Source of the DNA: Balneola vulgaris DSM 17893
Lineage (GTDB): Bacteria > Bacteroidota > Rhodothermia > Balneolales > Balneolaceae
Reading direction: 5' to 3'
Length of the DNA stretch: 64,000 nucleotides
Assembly: GCF_000375465.1 (NCBI RefSeq)
Contig: NZ_AQXH01000001.1
Span: 953,212 to 1,017,211 of the forward strand
Below, in pieces: positions 28,762 to 37,549 of this stretch. The notes beneath the pieces were generated by a model. The model made no database searches, was not told where the DNA came from, and worked only from the letters and a program-made list of their open reading frames with translations. Both the position numbers and the translations under genes were made by a program. Each line of letters starts with the position of its first letter. Position 1 is the first letter of the stretch.

Positions 28762-29376
28762 ATGCTATTTTTTCTTATATCTGCAATTGGCAGATTTCTC
28801 AATCAGGATAATTCAAGAGATAAAGAACTCTTAATTCGCATAGCGGCTAAAGACCCCGTTGCGCTATCCCTTTTGTATGACCAGTATAATAGATTACTCT
28901 TTGGACTTTTAGTTTCGATACTAAAAAAGAAAGAAGAAGCTGAAGATATTTTACAGGAAGTGTTTACAAATATTTGGGAAAAAGCGGATCAATATGATCC
29001 AGAAAAAGGTAGCGCTTATACATGGATTGTTTCTTTAACAAGAAATAAAGGAATCGACAGATTGAGGTCCAAAGTATATAAAGAGCAAAAAAAGCAGTCG
29101 ACGAGCTTAGACAACGAAGACACTTATATGCCTTTATTTTCAGAGGAGAATAATCCACTTGAGGATGCTATTTTATCAGATCGTGCTAGTATGCTGAAAG
29201 AGGCTTTAGCTAAGATTTCTGAAAAACAAAGAACAGTACTGCAAGTGGCTTACTTTGATGGATTAACACAAACTGAGATTTCAGAACAATTAGATATTCC
29301 ACTGGGAACCGTAAAATCCCGAATGCGTGATGGTATGTTAAAACTTAGAGAAATTTTATCGGGAGGCTTAGCATGA
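28762..29376 (+). CDS. ECF-type RNA polymerase sigma factor
   Basis: 204 residues. Region 2 (about 35-105) has ALSLLYDQYNRLLFGLLVSI, EEAEDILQEVFTNIWEKA and YTWIVSLTRNKGIDRLR; region 4 (about 145-200) has ISEKQRTVLQVAYFDGLTQT and LGTVKSRMRDGMLKLR. No region 1 or 3, so a group IV factor. Its TGA overlaps the ATG of an RskA-type anti-sigma gene (ATGA). This pairing resembles the SigK-RskA class of actinobacteria. It probably directs its own operon and the CHRD gene downstream (inference). Confidence 0.94.
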   Translation: MLFFLISAIGRFLNQDNSRDKELLIRIAAKDPVALSLLYDQYNRLLFGLLVSILKKKEEAEDILQEVFTNIWEKADQYDPEKGSAYTWIVSLTRNKGIDRLRSKVYKEQKKQSTSLDNEDTYMPLFSEENNPLEDAILSDRASMLKEALAKISEKQRTVLQVAYFDGLTQTEISEQLDIPLGTVKSRMRDGMLKLREILSGGLA

Positions 29377-30173
29377 GTGAATCAGAAAACACATTATTTG
29401 AAGAGCTTTGTATAGGCTCCGTACTGAATGCACTTAGTGCTGAAGAAGAAAAGCAGTTTAAAGTCCTATTAGAGGATACCTCAAAAGAACAGCAGTTATT
29501 ATATCAAGATATGCAGCACATAGCTTCTGAGATGGCTTTATTGGCTTATACTGATAAACCATCTGAGAAAGTTAAAGAACAACTTTTAGAAATGGCTTGG
29601 GCTTCTGTTCATTCACGAGGCTCAGCTGAGGCAACCGTACATTACTTATCTAGATATAGAATTGCAGCTGCCGCAGCCGTTGTATTTATGATGATGACTT
29701 TGGGGATGTTCATTTTCAATCAAAATTTAGAAAACGATTTAGATGAACGTTCTACTGTTATTACAGAGCAACAAACCACTATTCAGCTGTTAGAAACAGA
29801 AGTAGAACGAAAAGAGGAATTACTTGCAATCCTTGAAGCTCGCGATGTTGATTTGATACTGATGGATGGCCTAAACGTGAACCCTAATGGTTATGGAAAA
29901 GTAGTTTGGGATAAAGATAATGGCCAAGCACTTCTTCAAGTTGCAAACTTACCAACCGTACCAACGGCTAAAGATTATCAATTATGGTTTGTAATCAATA
30001 ATCAACCGATAAGTGCAGGTGTATTCTCCGTAAATGATCCTTTAAAGGATAACTTTTTTAAGATTCAGGAGTTGAACCAACAGGCAACAAGTGGGGCATT
30101 TGCAATTACCCTAGAACCTGAAGGTGGATCGCCTCAACCTACTGGTGATATGTATTTATTAGGAAGTATGTAG
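29373..30173 (+). CDS. Membrane anti-sigma factor, RskA type
   Basis: 266 residues: a cytoplasmic sigma-binding part (1-94) without the HxxxCxxC zinc motif, one membrane helix (about 96-117, IAAAAAVVFMMMTLGMFIF), a short coiled coil (about 120-150), and a C-terminal RskA domain outside (about 155-262; GKVVWDKDNGQALLQVANLP, YQLWFVINNQPISAGVF, AITLEPEGGSPQPTG). RskA-type factors release their sigma after regulated proteolysis. It is translationally coupled to the sigma gene, giving near equal amounts of both. Confidence 0.92.
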   Translation: MSESENTLFEELCIGSVLNALSAEEEKQFKVLLEDTSKEQQLLYQDMQHIASEMALLAYTDKPSEKVKEQLLEMAWASVHSRGSAEATVHYLSRYRIAAAAAVVFMMMTLGMFIFNQNLENDLDERSTVITEQQTTIQLLETEVERKEELLAILEARDVDLILMDGLNVNPNGYGKVVWDKDNGQALLQVANLPTVPTAKDYQLWFVINNQPISAGVFSVNDPLKDNFFKIQELNQQATSGAFAITLEPEGGSPQPTGDMYLLGSM

Positions 30174-30191
30174 TGTTTAGCCCCTTCTAAG

Positions 30192-30220
30192 ACCGTTTCC
30201 GGAACAATCCGAACGGTTTT
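30192..30220 (+). terminator. Weak terminator or attenuator between anti-sigma and CHRD genes
   Basis: Outer stem ACCGTT/AACGGT plus inner CGG/CCG (2-nt bulge, 6-nt loop), followed by a four-T run. It is imperfect; it might split the operon or attenuate transcription of the CHRD gene. Confidence 0.4.
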
Positions 30221-30245
30221 CCACTTCGTAGTGTAGTATAAGTAT

Positions 30246-30261
30246 GAACTCGTTAGAGTTC
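30246..30261. promoter_or_regulatory. Short perfect inverted repeat before the CHRD gene
   Basis: GAACTC-GTTA-GAGTTC, 27 nt before the ATG. It could be a leader hairpin or an operator; no further support. Confidence 0.35.
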
Positions 30262-30288
30262 TTTAATAATTAACTACACACACAACAT

Positions 30289-32532
30289 ATGAAAATAAGA
30301 GAGTTACCAATCTTGGTATCTGTTCTGTGTTTACTACTATTTGGGGTATCCGAATCAAGTATAGCACAAACAGTTTTCACATCGACGTTAAGTGGGAGTA
30401 ATGAAGTCCCCACAAATACTACTACCGCCGCTTATGGCGAAATTACTGCAACTTTAAATGGAACCACCCTAACTGTTGAAGGAAACTTTGATGGTTTAGA
30501 AGGCAATTATTCAGCATCACACATTCATGCTGGTTTAGCTGGACAAGGAGGTGGAGTTGTATTCACTTTAACCGCTACAGTTGACACTGATAGCAAAGGT
30601 GGAACTTACGCAACAGCAGATAACACATTTTCTCTTACCACAGATCAAGTAGCTATGCTTGAAGGAAGAGAGTTATATGTTAACATTCACTCTGAAGGTT
30701 ATGCCTCAGGTGAAATTCGCGGACAGTTAACACCACAAGCTGACGCTACTTTTAGAACTAATTTATCTGGTGCATTCGAAGTACCCGCTGTAAAAACTAT
30801 GGCGAGTGGTGGATTAGTTTTTGAACTCAATGGAGATTCCCTCTTCGTATCTGGTTCTTTTAAAGACCTAAGTAGCGCTTATAGTGCATCTCATTTGCAC
30901 ATTGGAACAACAGGCACGAATGGTGGTGTGGCATTTACCCTTAATGCTACGCTTGAAACGGATAGCCAATCTGGTACATACTTGGCCTCAGAGAACAGGT
31001 TCGAATTAACAGCTAGCCAAAAAACTTCACTAATGAATCGCGAGTTTTATGTTAATGTACATACAGCGAACAACGCTTCAGGTGAATTAAGAGGGCAAGT
31101 TACACCTCCCGTAAAAGCATCTTTTTATGCTTCCTTATCTGGAACTGCTGAAAACCCTTCTATTAAAACTGCGGCAGCTGGTGCTGTAACAGTAGAATTA
31201 AGTCCAAGCGACTCAATCATCGTAAGTGGTGCATTTGCTAACTTAGAAGGTAATTTTGACGCTTCTGTAGCAGGCGGATCACATGTTCATGCTGGACATG
31301 CAGGGGCATCAGGCGGCATTGAATTATCATTAACTGCTGATGTAGCTGTTGACCTTAAGTCTGGTACTTATTTGTACTCAGATAATAAGTTCTTAGCAAC
31401 TACTGATCAGATTACAAAGTTGATGAATCGTGAATTGTATGTAAACATCCACTCAACTACTCATGCAAGCGGTGAACTCCGTGGACAAGTATTAGGTGAT
31501 GCAACGGCATACTTCAAAACTAAATTAAATGGCTTACATGAAAATCCTGCTGTAGTAACGATGGGTTACGGTGCTGTTAATCTTGAGATAAACGGAACCA
31601 CCGCAATAATGACGGGTGGATTTGCTGACTTAGGTAGCACCTATGATGCATCACATCTACATGAGGGTGGTGTAACAGCTAATGGTGGTGTAGTAACTGC
31701 CTTAACTGCAACAGTATCACAAGATACAGCAGGTCAATATTCAGTTGCTTCAAATACCTATACAATGACAGAAGCGCAAATCACCGCGCTATATGATGAG
31801 GGGACCTACGTAAATGTTCACACAGCTGGAGAAGCTGGTGGCGAGATACGTGGCCAATTGCTATTTGGCGACAATTCCCTCCCCGACCCAAGTACATTAA
31901 GTACACCTGCTGATGATGCAAATATTACCATTAGTGGTGATGCGTCAACAGATTTCACGGCGACATGGACAGCTACCACTGATCCTGATGGAAATGAAGT
32001 AACCTACATTTGGGAAGCTTCAACGGATGTGAATTTTGACGCAAAAGTGATCACCTCCTCTACAGGAAGTGCTACAACGTTCACTACTACGTATGCCGTT
32101 GTAGATAGCATTCTAGCTTCATTAGATGTTCAACAAGGTGCTTCGGCTACTTTATACCATAGAGTGGTAGCATCCGATGGTAGCAACGAAGCTTACAGTG
32201 AATCTAGAGCTGTTGTAATAGAACGAGGTGTGGTTACTTCTAATGAAGAAACCGAGCTTAATACACCAGATCAAGTTCGATTATCACAAAACTATCCGAA
32301 CCCTTTCAACCCTAGTACAAACATTTCATTTAACCTCTCGGAAGCAGGTTTAACTGAATTGAGTGTTTATAATATGCTAGGCCAGAAAGTACGTACGATT
32401 GTAAATAAGCGATTAAGTGCTGGAGAGTATTCTTATACTTTCAACGCTGATAATTTATCCTCAGGGATTTATATCTATCGCTTAAGAGCAGCGGGTCAAA
32501 CGATTACAAAACGAATGACCATTATTAAATAA
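30289..32532 (+). CDS. Secreted four-CHRD-domain protein with T9SS C-terminal domain
   Basis: 747 residues: signal peptide (1-27), four tandem CHRD domains (about 28-150, 151-274, 275-404, 405-530), a fibronectin/SusE-like domain (about 531-655, containing DPDGNEVTYIWEAS), and a C-terminal sorting domain (about 665-747) with NYPNPFNPST and GIYIYRL. Each CHRD domain keeps an HxH (SHIH, SHLH, SHVH, SHLH) and a VNIH/VNVH strand, likely metal ligands. CHRD domains occur in chordin and in bacterial proteins of unknown role. It follows the sigma/anti-sigma pair by 115 nt and is the obvious candidate target. Confidence 0.92.
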   Translation: MKIRELPILVSVLCLLLFGVSESSIAQTVFTSTLSGSNEVPTNTTTAAYGEITATLNGTTLTVEGNFDGLEGNYSASHIHAGLAGQGGGVVFTLTATVDTDSKGGTYATADNTFSLTTDQVAMLEGRELYVNIHSEGYASGEIRGQLTPQADATFRTNLSGAFEVPAVKTMASGGLVFELNGDSLFVSGSFKDLSSAYSASHLHIGTTGTNGGVAFTLNATLETDSQSGTYLASENRFELTASQKTSLMNREFYVNVHTANNASGELRGQVTPPVKASFYASLSGTAENPSIKTAAAGAVTVELSPSDSIIVSGAFANLEGNFDASVAGGSHVHAGHAGASGGIELSLTADVAVDLKSGTYLYSDNKFLATTDQITKLMNRELYVNIHSTTHASGELRGQVLGDATAYFKTKLNGLHENPAVVTMGYGAVNLEINGTTAIMTGGFADLGSTYDASHLHEGGVTANGGVVTALTATVSQDTAGQYSVASNTYTMTEAQITALYDEGTYVNVHTAGEAGGEIRGQLLFGDNSLPDPSTLSTPADDANITISGDASTDFTATWTATTDPDGNEVTYIWEASTDVNFDAKVITSSTGSATTFTTTYAVVDSILASLDVQQGASATLYHRVVASDGSNEAYSESRAVVIERGVVTSNEETELNTPDQVRLSQNYPNPFNPSTNISFNLSEAGLTELSVYNMLGQKVRTIVNKRLSAGEYSYTFNADNLSSGIYIYRLRAAGQTITKRMTIIK

Positions 32533-32550
32533 ACTGAGATTTCAGTTCAT

Positions 32551-32588
32551 AAAAAAAGGCGTCAACCTTAAGGGAAGACGCCTTTTTT
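32551..32588. terminator. Bidirectional terminator between CHRD and DUF4412-like genes
   Basis: Perfect 8-bp stem AAGGCGTC/GACGCCTT with a 13-nt loop, a run of A on the left and T on the right, so it serves both convergent genes. Confidence 0.92.
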
Positions 32589-32602
32589 ATTATCTATTAT
32601 TT

Positions 32603-33370
32603 TTATCTGCCGCCCGACATCACCTTAAACATCAAGTCGGAAACACCGATTAAATTCACCCCAGCTGGTATTTCAACCATTGCTTTAGCTAAGTTTGTTT
32701 TATAGATGTTGGTTACTTCCATTATCACTTCGGTTCCTTCATCGCTGGTAACTTCAATGAGCATTGGGAAGTTTTTCGATTTAAAAATCGCTTCTTGAGA
32801 TACTTGATTTACCGCTTCATCGGCATCTTCTGGTAAATTTTCCCAAGTTTGTGCAAGCATTCCCCAATTGATATCAACATTTGGAGTTAACCATACCGAG
32901 ATATATTCACCATTCTCATCTTTGCTTTTATTCCAAATACGAAGTTCAGACGTTTCATAGCCATTTATGGACTTCGTTTTGCCTGTATATTCGAAACCCG
33001 CGCGATCTCTTTTATTTGAACTTGAGGAAGAACCACTCATTGATGAAAACATCTTGAAAAGTCCTTCGATTTCAGACTTAGTTACTTGAAGAGCATCATT
33101 GTCGTCCATTAAAATGATAAAGTCTTTCATATCATTTCGGATTAAGATACCTCCAGAGTTAACGCCTTCTGTTAAACTCACCTCGTTCTCACCCTTTACA
33201 AAGATACGTTGAGCAGTTACAAACATATTCAGCTCACTGGTGTTTGGAACTCCATTATCCTCGCTATAGATGTTCATGGTAATTTGCCCTTGAAACTGAG
33301 CTATCGCTGAAGTGGATACAAAGATGCTAAAAAGTAATAGTGAGAAAGAAAATACTAGTCGTGATTTCAT
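32603..33370 (-). CDS. DUF4412-like secreted protein
   Basis: 255 residues with a signal peptide (about 1-25, ending AIAQ). The rest is a beta-rich domain: QGQITMNIYSEDN near the mature start, a mid Ser-rich loop (SSMSGSSSSSNKRD), ETSELRIWNKSKDE, and EVTNIYKTNLAKAMVEIPAGV near the end, as in DUF4412 proteins common in Bacteroidota/Balneolota. The function of that family is not known; it is probably periplasmic. It lies 60 nt downstream of mnmA on the same strand. A 13-nt direct repeat (AGTAGTAATGTTA) occurs at 33371 and 33415 in the gap. Confidence 0.78.
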   Translation of the reverse strand: MKSRLVFSFSLLLFSIFVSTSAIAQFQGQITMNIYSEDNGVPNTSELNMFVTAQRIFVKGENEVSLTEGVNSGGILIRNDMKDFIILMDDNDALQVTKSEIEGLFKMFSSMSGSSSSSNKRDRAGFEYTGKTKSINGYETSELRIWNKSKDENGEYISVWLTPNVDINWGMLAQTWENLPEDADEAVNQVSQEAIFKSKNFPMLIEVTSDEGTEVIMEVTNIYKTNLAKAMVEIPAGVNLIGVSDLMFKVMSGGR

Positions 33371-33430
33371 AGTAGTAATGTTATTTAATTTACGCGAGTA
33401 GTAAACGTCCGAAAAGTAGTAATGTTACGC

Positions 33431-34555
33431 TTAGATTAAATCATCCATGCCAACATTCACTTTTCTAATCCAACCACCGGCCACAACATCGTCTCCTTCA
33501 TAACAAACAACGGCTTGTCCAGGAGTAATTGCTTCGCGACCCGCAGGGAAATGAACTTTAATCTCATCTTCTCCTAGCTGAGTTAGATAACCAATCGCAC
33601 CATCATCATTATATCGAATAGCGCCGGTTATTTCCATATTCTCAGTCGGAACTTTATCGTACTTAATCAGATTAATTTCCTTTGCTGTAAGCGTAGTACT
33701 AATAAGATCTTCTTTTTCACCAATGGTTATAGTATTTGTAACCGCATTGATATCGGTTACATACACAGGCTTACCCATAGGCAAATTTAATCCTCTACGT
33801 TGGCCAATTGTGTAGAATGGATAACCTTCGTGTTCACCAAGGATATTTCCATCCTTGTCCACGAATTTACCTCCCTTCATCCTTTGCTCTAGTCCTGGTA
33901 CTTTGTCTTTTAAAAATCTTCTGTAGTCATCATCTGGAACAAAGCAGATTTCATAAGAATCTGGCTTGTTAGCAACATTCAGCAATCCATGATCTTCAGC
34001 AATTTGGCGAATCTCGGTTTTAGAATATCCACCTAATGGAAAAATAGTTCTTTCAAGATGTTCTTGAGCTACTCCCCAAAGTGCGTAAGATTGGTCTTTT
34101 TTAGGATCTAGACCTTTTGAGATGATATGGCGGCCATTTTCTTCACGAACTCTTGCATAATGTCCTGTAGAAATAAAATCACAACCAAGGTTATCTGCTC
34201 GTTTTAGTAGCGCTGCCCATTTAATATGCGTGTTACATAGCACACAAGGGTTAGGTGTTCGGCCATCCATGTAATCGCCAACAAAACGGTCGATTACCCA
34301 ATCTCCAAATTCCTCGCGGATATCAACAATAAAATGTTTGAAGCCATGATTTACAGCAATATGGCGAGCGTCGTTCATCGACTCAACCGTACAACAACCC
34401 GTTTCTTTCCCGTTCGAACCACCACTACGGTGATAGTCCCAGGTTTTCATGGTGATGCCTATAACTTCGTAACCTTGTTCTCTTAGCATTACAGCTGCTA
34501 CCGAGGAGTCAACTCCTCCACTCATAGCAACGAGAACTCTTCCTTTTTTACTCAT
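33431..34555 (-). CDS. mnmA: tRNA-specific 2-thiouridylase MnmA
   Basis: 374 residues. P-loop pyrophosphatase motif VAMSGGVDSSVAA at the N-terminus, TPNPCVLCNTHIKW with the first catalytic Cys, GHYARV, DQSYALWGV, and YEICFVPDDDY with the second Cys. It thiolates U34 of tRNA for Lys, Glu and Gln, receiving sulfur through a persulfide relay. The length and motif order are normal. The next gene downstream on the strand is the DUF4412-like gene. Confidence 0.97.
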   Translation of the reverse strand: MSKKGRVLVAMSGGVDSSVAAVMLREQGYEVIGITMKTWDYHRSGGSNGKETGCCTVESMNDARHIAVNHGFKHFIVDIREEFGDWVIDRFVGDYMDGRTPNPCVLCNTHIKWAALLKRADNLGCDFISTGHYARVREENGRHIISKGLDPKKDQSYALWGVAQEHLERTIFPLGGYSKTEIRQIAEDHGLLNVANKPDSYEICFVPDDDYRRFLKDKVPGLEQRMKGGKFVDKDGNILGEHEGYPFYTIGQRRGLNLPMGKPVYVTDINAVTNTITIGEKEDLISTTLTAKEINLIKYDKVPTENMEITGAIRYNDDGAIGYLTQLGEDEIKVHFPAGREAITPGQAVVCYEGDDVVAGGWIRKVNVGMDDLI

Positions 34556-34684
34556 GATGTTGTGCGATATCCGTTCACTTTTTGCGAACCTAAAATATAA
34601 GGCTTTTTCTACTCCTTATTTGGAATTGTATGCCTTCATCAATTAGAATTCTCTATGCCTCTGATAAGCTGGGGCAAAGAAAAA

Positions 34685-34846
34685 TCAATCTGCAGCTTCT
34701 TTGATGGAAGTATTGCTTTTAACTCTTTTGAGGATCACAATTGCGAGAATTATACCCACCAATAATCCGCCTCTAATATTCCCGAAAGCAGAACTGATAG
34801 CTATACAAATAACGACAACCCCAATAGCTATGATTACATTTTTCAT
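34685..34846 (-). CDS. Small membrane protein, 53 residues
   Basis: Read by eye: ATG 34846 to TGA 34685. It has two hydrophobic stretches (VIIAIGVVVICIAISSAF and GLLVGIILAIVILKR) separated by GNIRGG, then a short polar tail KSNTSIKEAAD. The pattern of two helices and a charged end is that of a real small inner-membrane protein, not a random frame. No family recognised. It lies between mnmA and the HNH gene on the same strand, 42 nt after the HNH stop codon, so it may share that transcript. Confidence 0.62.
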   Translation of the reverse strand: MKNVIIAIGVVVICIAISSAFGNIRGGLLVGIILAIVILKRVKSNTSIKEAAD

Positions 34847-34888
34847 AGCAAGTTGATTTAAGTGAGTTGAGCCTGACTAAATAGCTCG

Positions 34889-35389
34889 TTAAGTCATATA
34901 TAGGTACGGCTTCCACGGCTCTTGAACCCCGCCGTTGAAGTCTCTAAAAAAGGTAATTGGAACGGGACGATACGGCTCACTTCGAAGTGGCATTAGCGCC
35001 TCTTTAGGAGTTCTATTTCCTTTTTTCACATTACACTTATCGCATGCTGTTGTAAGATTTTCCCAGGTATCTTTACCCCCTCTACTTTTTGGCAGCACAT
35101 GATCGATGGTTAAATTCGATTTCTTTCCGCAATACTGACATTTGAACCCATCTCTGCGCATGATATTTCGTCGAGTTAATACCACTTTTGAATAAGGGAT
35201 ACGAATGTATGAGCGTAATCGAATAACTGAAGGGTAGTCGTATTGCTGCCTTGTAGTTCGAAGTTTCTTTGTAGGGTGATCGTGCAATAGTTCGGCTTTA
35301 TCCAAAAAGATGAGCTTCATGGACCGTTGTATTGAGCAAATACTCAATGGCTGATAATCCTGATTTAACACCAGTACATTTGCGTTCAT
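34889..35389 (-). CDS. HNH endonuclease family protein
   Basis: 166 residues. An N-terminal domain (MNANVLVLNQDYQPLSICS) precedes the HNH fold: MRRDGFKCQYCGKKSNLTIDH gives one CxxC, the catalytic His and a run to VLPKSRGGKDTWENL and the second CxxC in ACDKCNVKKGNR. This short HNH form is one of the commonest in Bacteroidota and is chromosomal, not phage-linked here. A role in DNA repair or restriction is unproven. The 341-nt region upstream is shared with the divergent glutamate dehydrogenase gene. Confidence 0.9.
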   Translation of the reverse strand: MNANVLVLNQDYQPLSICSIQRSMKLIFLDKAELLHDHPTKKLRTTRQQYDYPSVIRLRSYIRIPYSKVVLTRRNIMRRDGFKCQYCGKKSNLTIDHVLPKSRGGKDTWENLTTACDKCNVKKGNRTPKEALMPLRSEPYRPVPITFFRDFNGGVQEPWKPYLYMT

Positions 35390-35731
35390 TGTGCATCCGA
35401 TTTAGGTTGATGTAACTAATTATCTCTCTTTCATGGAAAATGCAGGATCATGAACTCTGAGCTTACCTAACGCAAGCAAGCCTTAGTATGATATATTTCT
35501 ATGTTAAATTCAAATTTGCTCTACTATGCAAAAATGAGTTAATACTATGAATTCCTCTTTATTTCTCAGCTTTAGATTAAATACAGCAGGAGTTTAATCA
35601 CACTATTACTGTAATATTTTTTAAACCTTAACTTTTTCGTGTCGATAATGTCTTTTTAGTAGGAGATTAGACTGTCTTATTTATATATTTGCATGCATTT
35701 TTTAGCACCCTAAAGAACTTTACATCTACAT
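35390..35731. other. Intergenic promoter region between HNH and glutamate dehydrogenase genes
   Basis: 342 nt, AT-rich, no ORF with coding character and no RNA-like structure that I can support. It holds the divergent promoters; a Bacteroidota-type -7 element is listed separately. Confidence 0.6.
35686..35693 (+). promoter_or_regulatory. Candidate -7 promoter element of the dehydrogenase gene
   Basis: TATATTTG matches the TAnnTTTG -7 element of Bacteroidota sigma-A promoters and lies 38 nt before the ATG. A clear TTTG -33 box at the right spacing is not visible, so this is tentative. Confidence 0.35.
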
Positions 35732-37039
35732 ATGTCAGAATTAAAAGAAGCTCTTTCAAAAGAGTACTATAAAGAACCCGCCCCAATACCACAAAGCGAT
35801 TCTCCATTTGCTTCCATGATGGAAAGATTCCGTTTTGCAGCCGATATCTTAGATTTAGACGAAGGCGTATTCCAATACTTATCAACGCCAGAAAAAGTAG
35901 TTATGGTAGCAATACCTGTTACTATGGATGATGGACGCATTGAAGTATTTGAAGGCTATCGTGTAATTCATAACAGTATCCTTGGGCCATCTAAAGGTGG
36001 AATCCGTTACGCTGAAGATGTTCACTTAGATGAAGTGAAAGCATTAGCAGCATGGATGACTTGGAAGTGTGCATGTGTAAATGTTCCTTTTGGTGGAGCT
36101 AAAGGTGGCGTTAGAGTAGACCCAAAGAAATTATCTATGCCAGAATTGGAGCGATTAACTCGTCGCTATACTACCAATATGTTTGAAGTATTTGGTCCAG
36201 ATCGTGATATCCCAGCTCCAGATATGAATACAAACGAGCAGATTATGGCTTGGATTATGGATGCATACAGCATGAAAAGCCATAAAAATGATACTGCGGT
36301 TGTAACTGGTAAGCCTATTATTCTAGGTGGCTCGAAGGGTCGCCGCGAAGCTACCGGACGTGGTGTAATTACAACTACATTAGCGGCTTTAAATAAACTG
36401 AAAATTTCCCCAAGCGATGCCTCTATTGTAGTGCAAGGGTTTGGTAATGTAGGTTCTGTTTCGGCTCAATTAATATATGAGCAGGGAGCAAAAATCATCG
36501 CGATTAGTGATGTAAGTGGTGGTTACTATAACAAGAATGGAATCGATATTCCAAAAGCTATCCATTACTCTCAAACCAACGGCTATTCTCTCGAAGGCTT
36601 TGACGGTGCTGAAAAAATCTCGAACAAAGATCTGCTTGAACTAGAGTGTGATGTACTAATTCCTGCGGCGAAAGAAGATCAAATCGACAAAGACAATGCT
36701 GGCAAGATCCGTGCAAAAATTATTGCTGAAGGTGCAAACGGACCAGTAACTGCCAATGCTGATAAGATTCTTGAAGAAAATGGAATTATGGTAATCCCTG
36801 ACATTCTTGCTAATGCGGGTGGTGTAACTGTTTCTTACTTTGAGTGGGTACAGGATCGCCATGGTTACTTCTGGACGGAAGAGCGTGTTAACCGCCGCCT
36901 AAATCGTATGATGCGTGAAGCTTTCGATAACTTATTTACCGTAAGTGAAAAGTACAGCATCACATTACGTCAGGCTGCTTATGTTTATTCTATCGATCGT
37001 GTTGCTACAACTTTGAAGCTTCGCGGAATCTACGCTTAA
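35732..37039 (+). CDS. Glutamate dehydrogenase (Glu/Leu/Phe/Val family)
   Basis: 435 residues. The catalytic domain contains GPSKGGIRYAEDVHLDEVKAL with Lys88, WMTWKCACVNVPFGGAKGGV with Lys112 and catalytic Lys124; the Rossmann domain has VVQGFGNVGSV and LANAGGVTVSYFEWVQ. The length fits the hexameric NAD(P)-linked glutamate dehydrogenase that interconverts glutamate and 2-oxoglutarate plus ammonia. Coenzyme choice cannot be fixed by eye. A GHKL ATPase gene follows 8 nt after its stop, so the two are an operon closed by a terminator. Confidence 0.95.
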   Translation: MSELKEALSKEYYKEPAPIPQSDSPFASMMERFRFAADILDLDEGVFQYLSTPEKVVMVAIPVTMDDGRIEVFEGYRVIHNSILGPSKGGIRYAEDVHLDEVKALAAWMTWKCACVNVPFGGAKGGVRVDPKKLSMPELERLTRRYTTNMFEVFGPDRDIPAPDMNTNEQIMAWIMDAYSMKSHKNDTAVVTGKPIILGGSKGRREATGRGVITTTLAALNKLKISPSDASIVVQGFGNVGSVSAQLIYEQGAKIIAISDVSGGYYNKNGIDIPKAIHYSQTNGYSLEGFDGAEKISNKDLLELECDVLIPAAKEDQIDKDNAGKIRAKIIAEGANGPVTANADKILEENGIMVIPDILANAGGVTVSYFEWVQDRHGYFWTEERVNRRLNRMMREAFDNLFTVSEKYSITLRQAAYVYSIDRVATTLKLRGIYA

Positions 37040-37047
37040 TTAATTTC

Positions 37048-37449
37048 ATGAATTATAGCACGGAACTTATACTCGAGTCTCGCTATGAAGAGGCAGAAAA
37101 AGTAGAAGGACTTTTGAATGAACTTCAATCGTCCTTAGACTTTGATGATGAGTTCTATGCTCGTTTGATGCTAACAGTTAGTGAAGCAGCTACAAACGGT
37201 ATTGTTCATGGCAATAAGCTAGACGAATCTAAAAAAGTGAGAATCTTGGCTCAATTTGATGGGGAAGTTCTCACTGTTTCGGTTAAAGATGAAGGGGAAG
37301 GATTTACGCCTTCTGAAGTAGCCGATCCTTTGGCTGAAGAAAACCTACTTAAAACAAGTGGCCGTGGTGTATTTTTAATGGAAGAATACGCCGATGAAGT
37401 TACCTATACTGAAAACGGCACCTGTTTAACTTTGAAGTTCAAGGTTTAA
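37048..37449 (+). CDS. Small GHKL ATP-binding protein (RsbW/SpoIIAB-like)
   Basis: 133 residues, only a HATPase_c_2 domain. The N box is VSEAATNGIVHGNKLDE, the G1 box VKDEGEGFTPSEV, and the G2 box GRGVFLMEEYADEV. Proteins of this form are serine kinases acting as anti-sigma factors that phosphorylate STAS anti-anti-sigma partners. No STAS partner lies in this window; the partner may be elsewhere. It is cotranscribed with glutamate dehydrogenase, 8 nt apart, an unusual neighbour for this family. Confidence 0.87.
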   Translation: MNYSTELILESRYEEAEKVEGLLNELQSSLDFDDEFYARLMLTVSEAATNGIVHGNKLDESKKVRILAQFDGEVLTVSVKDEGEGFTPSEVADPLAEENLLKTSGRGVFLMEEYADEVTYTENGTCLTLKFKV

Positions 37450-37492
37450 AAAAATCAGCTCTGCACTATTTTCTGGATGAATTCATCCTCAT

Positions 37493-37529
37493 AAAAAAAG
37501 CCGATTAGGACATCCTAACCGGCTTTTTT
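37493..37529. terminator. Bidirectional terminator between the ATPase gene and trxA
   Basis: Stem AAAAGCCG/CGGCTTTT extended after one mismatch by TTAGG/CCTAA around an ACAT loop, flanked by A and T runs. Confidence 0.92.
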
Positions 37530-37549
37530 AATATTCGTACTTCAACTAT

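Noticed and set aside
30201-30229. ECF-type promoter (GGAAC ... CGT) before the CHRD gene
   Set aside because: The spacing between the two boxes is 21 nt, longer than the usual 16-17, so it is not listed as a promoter.
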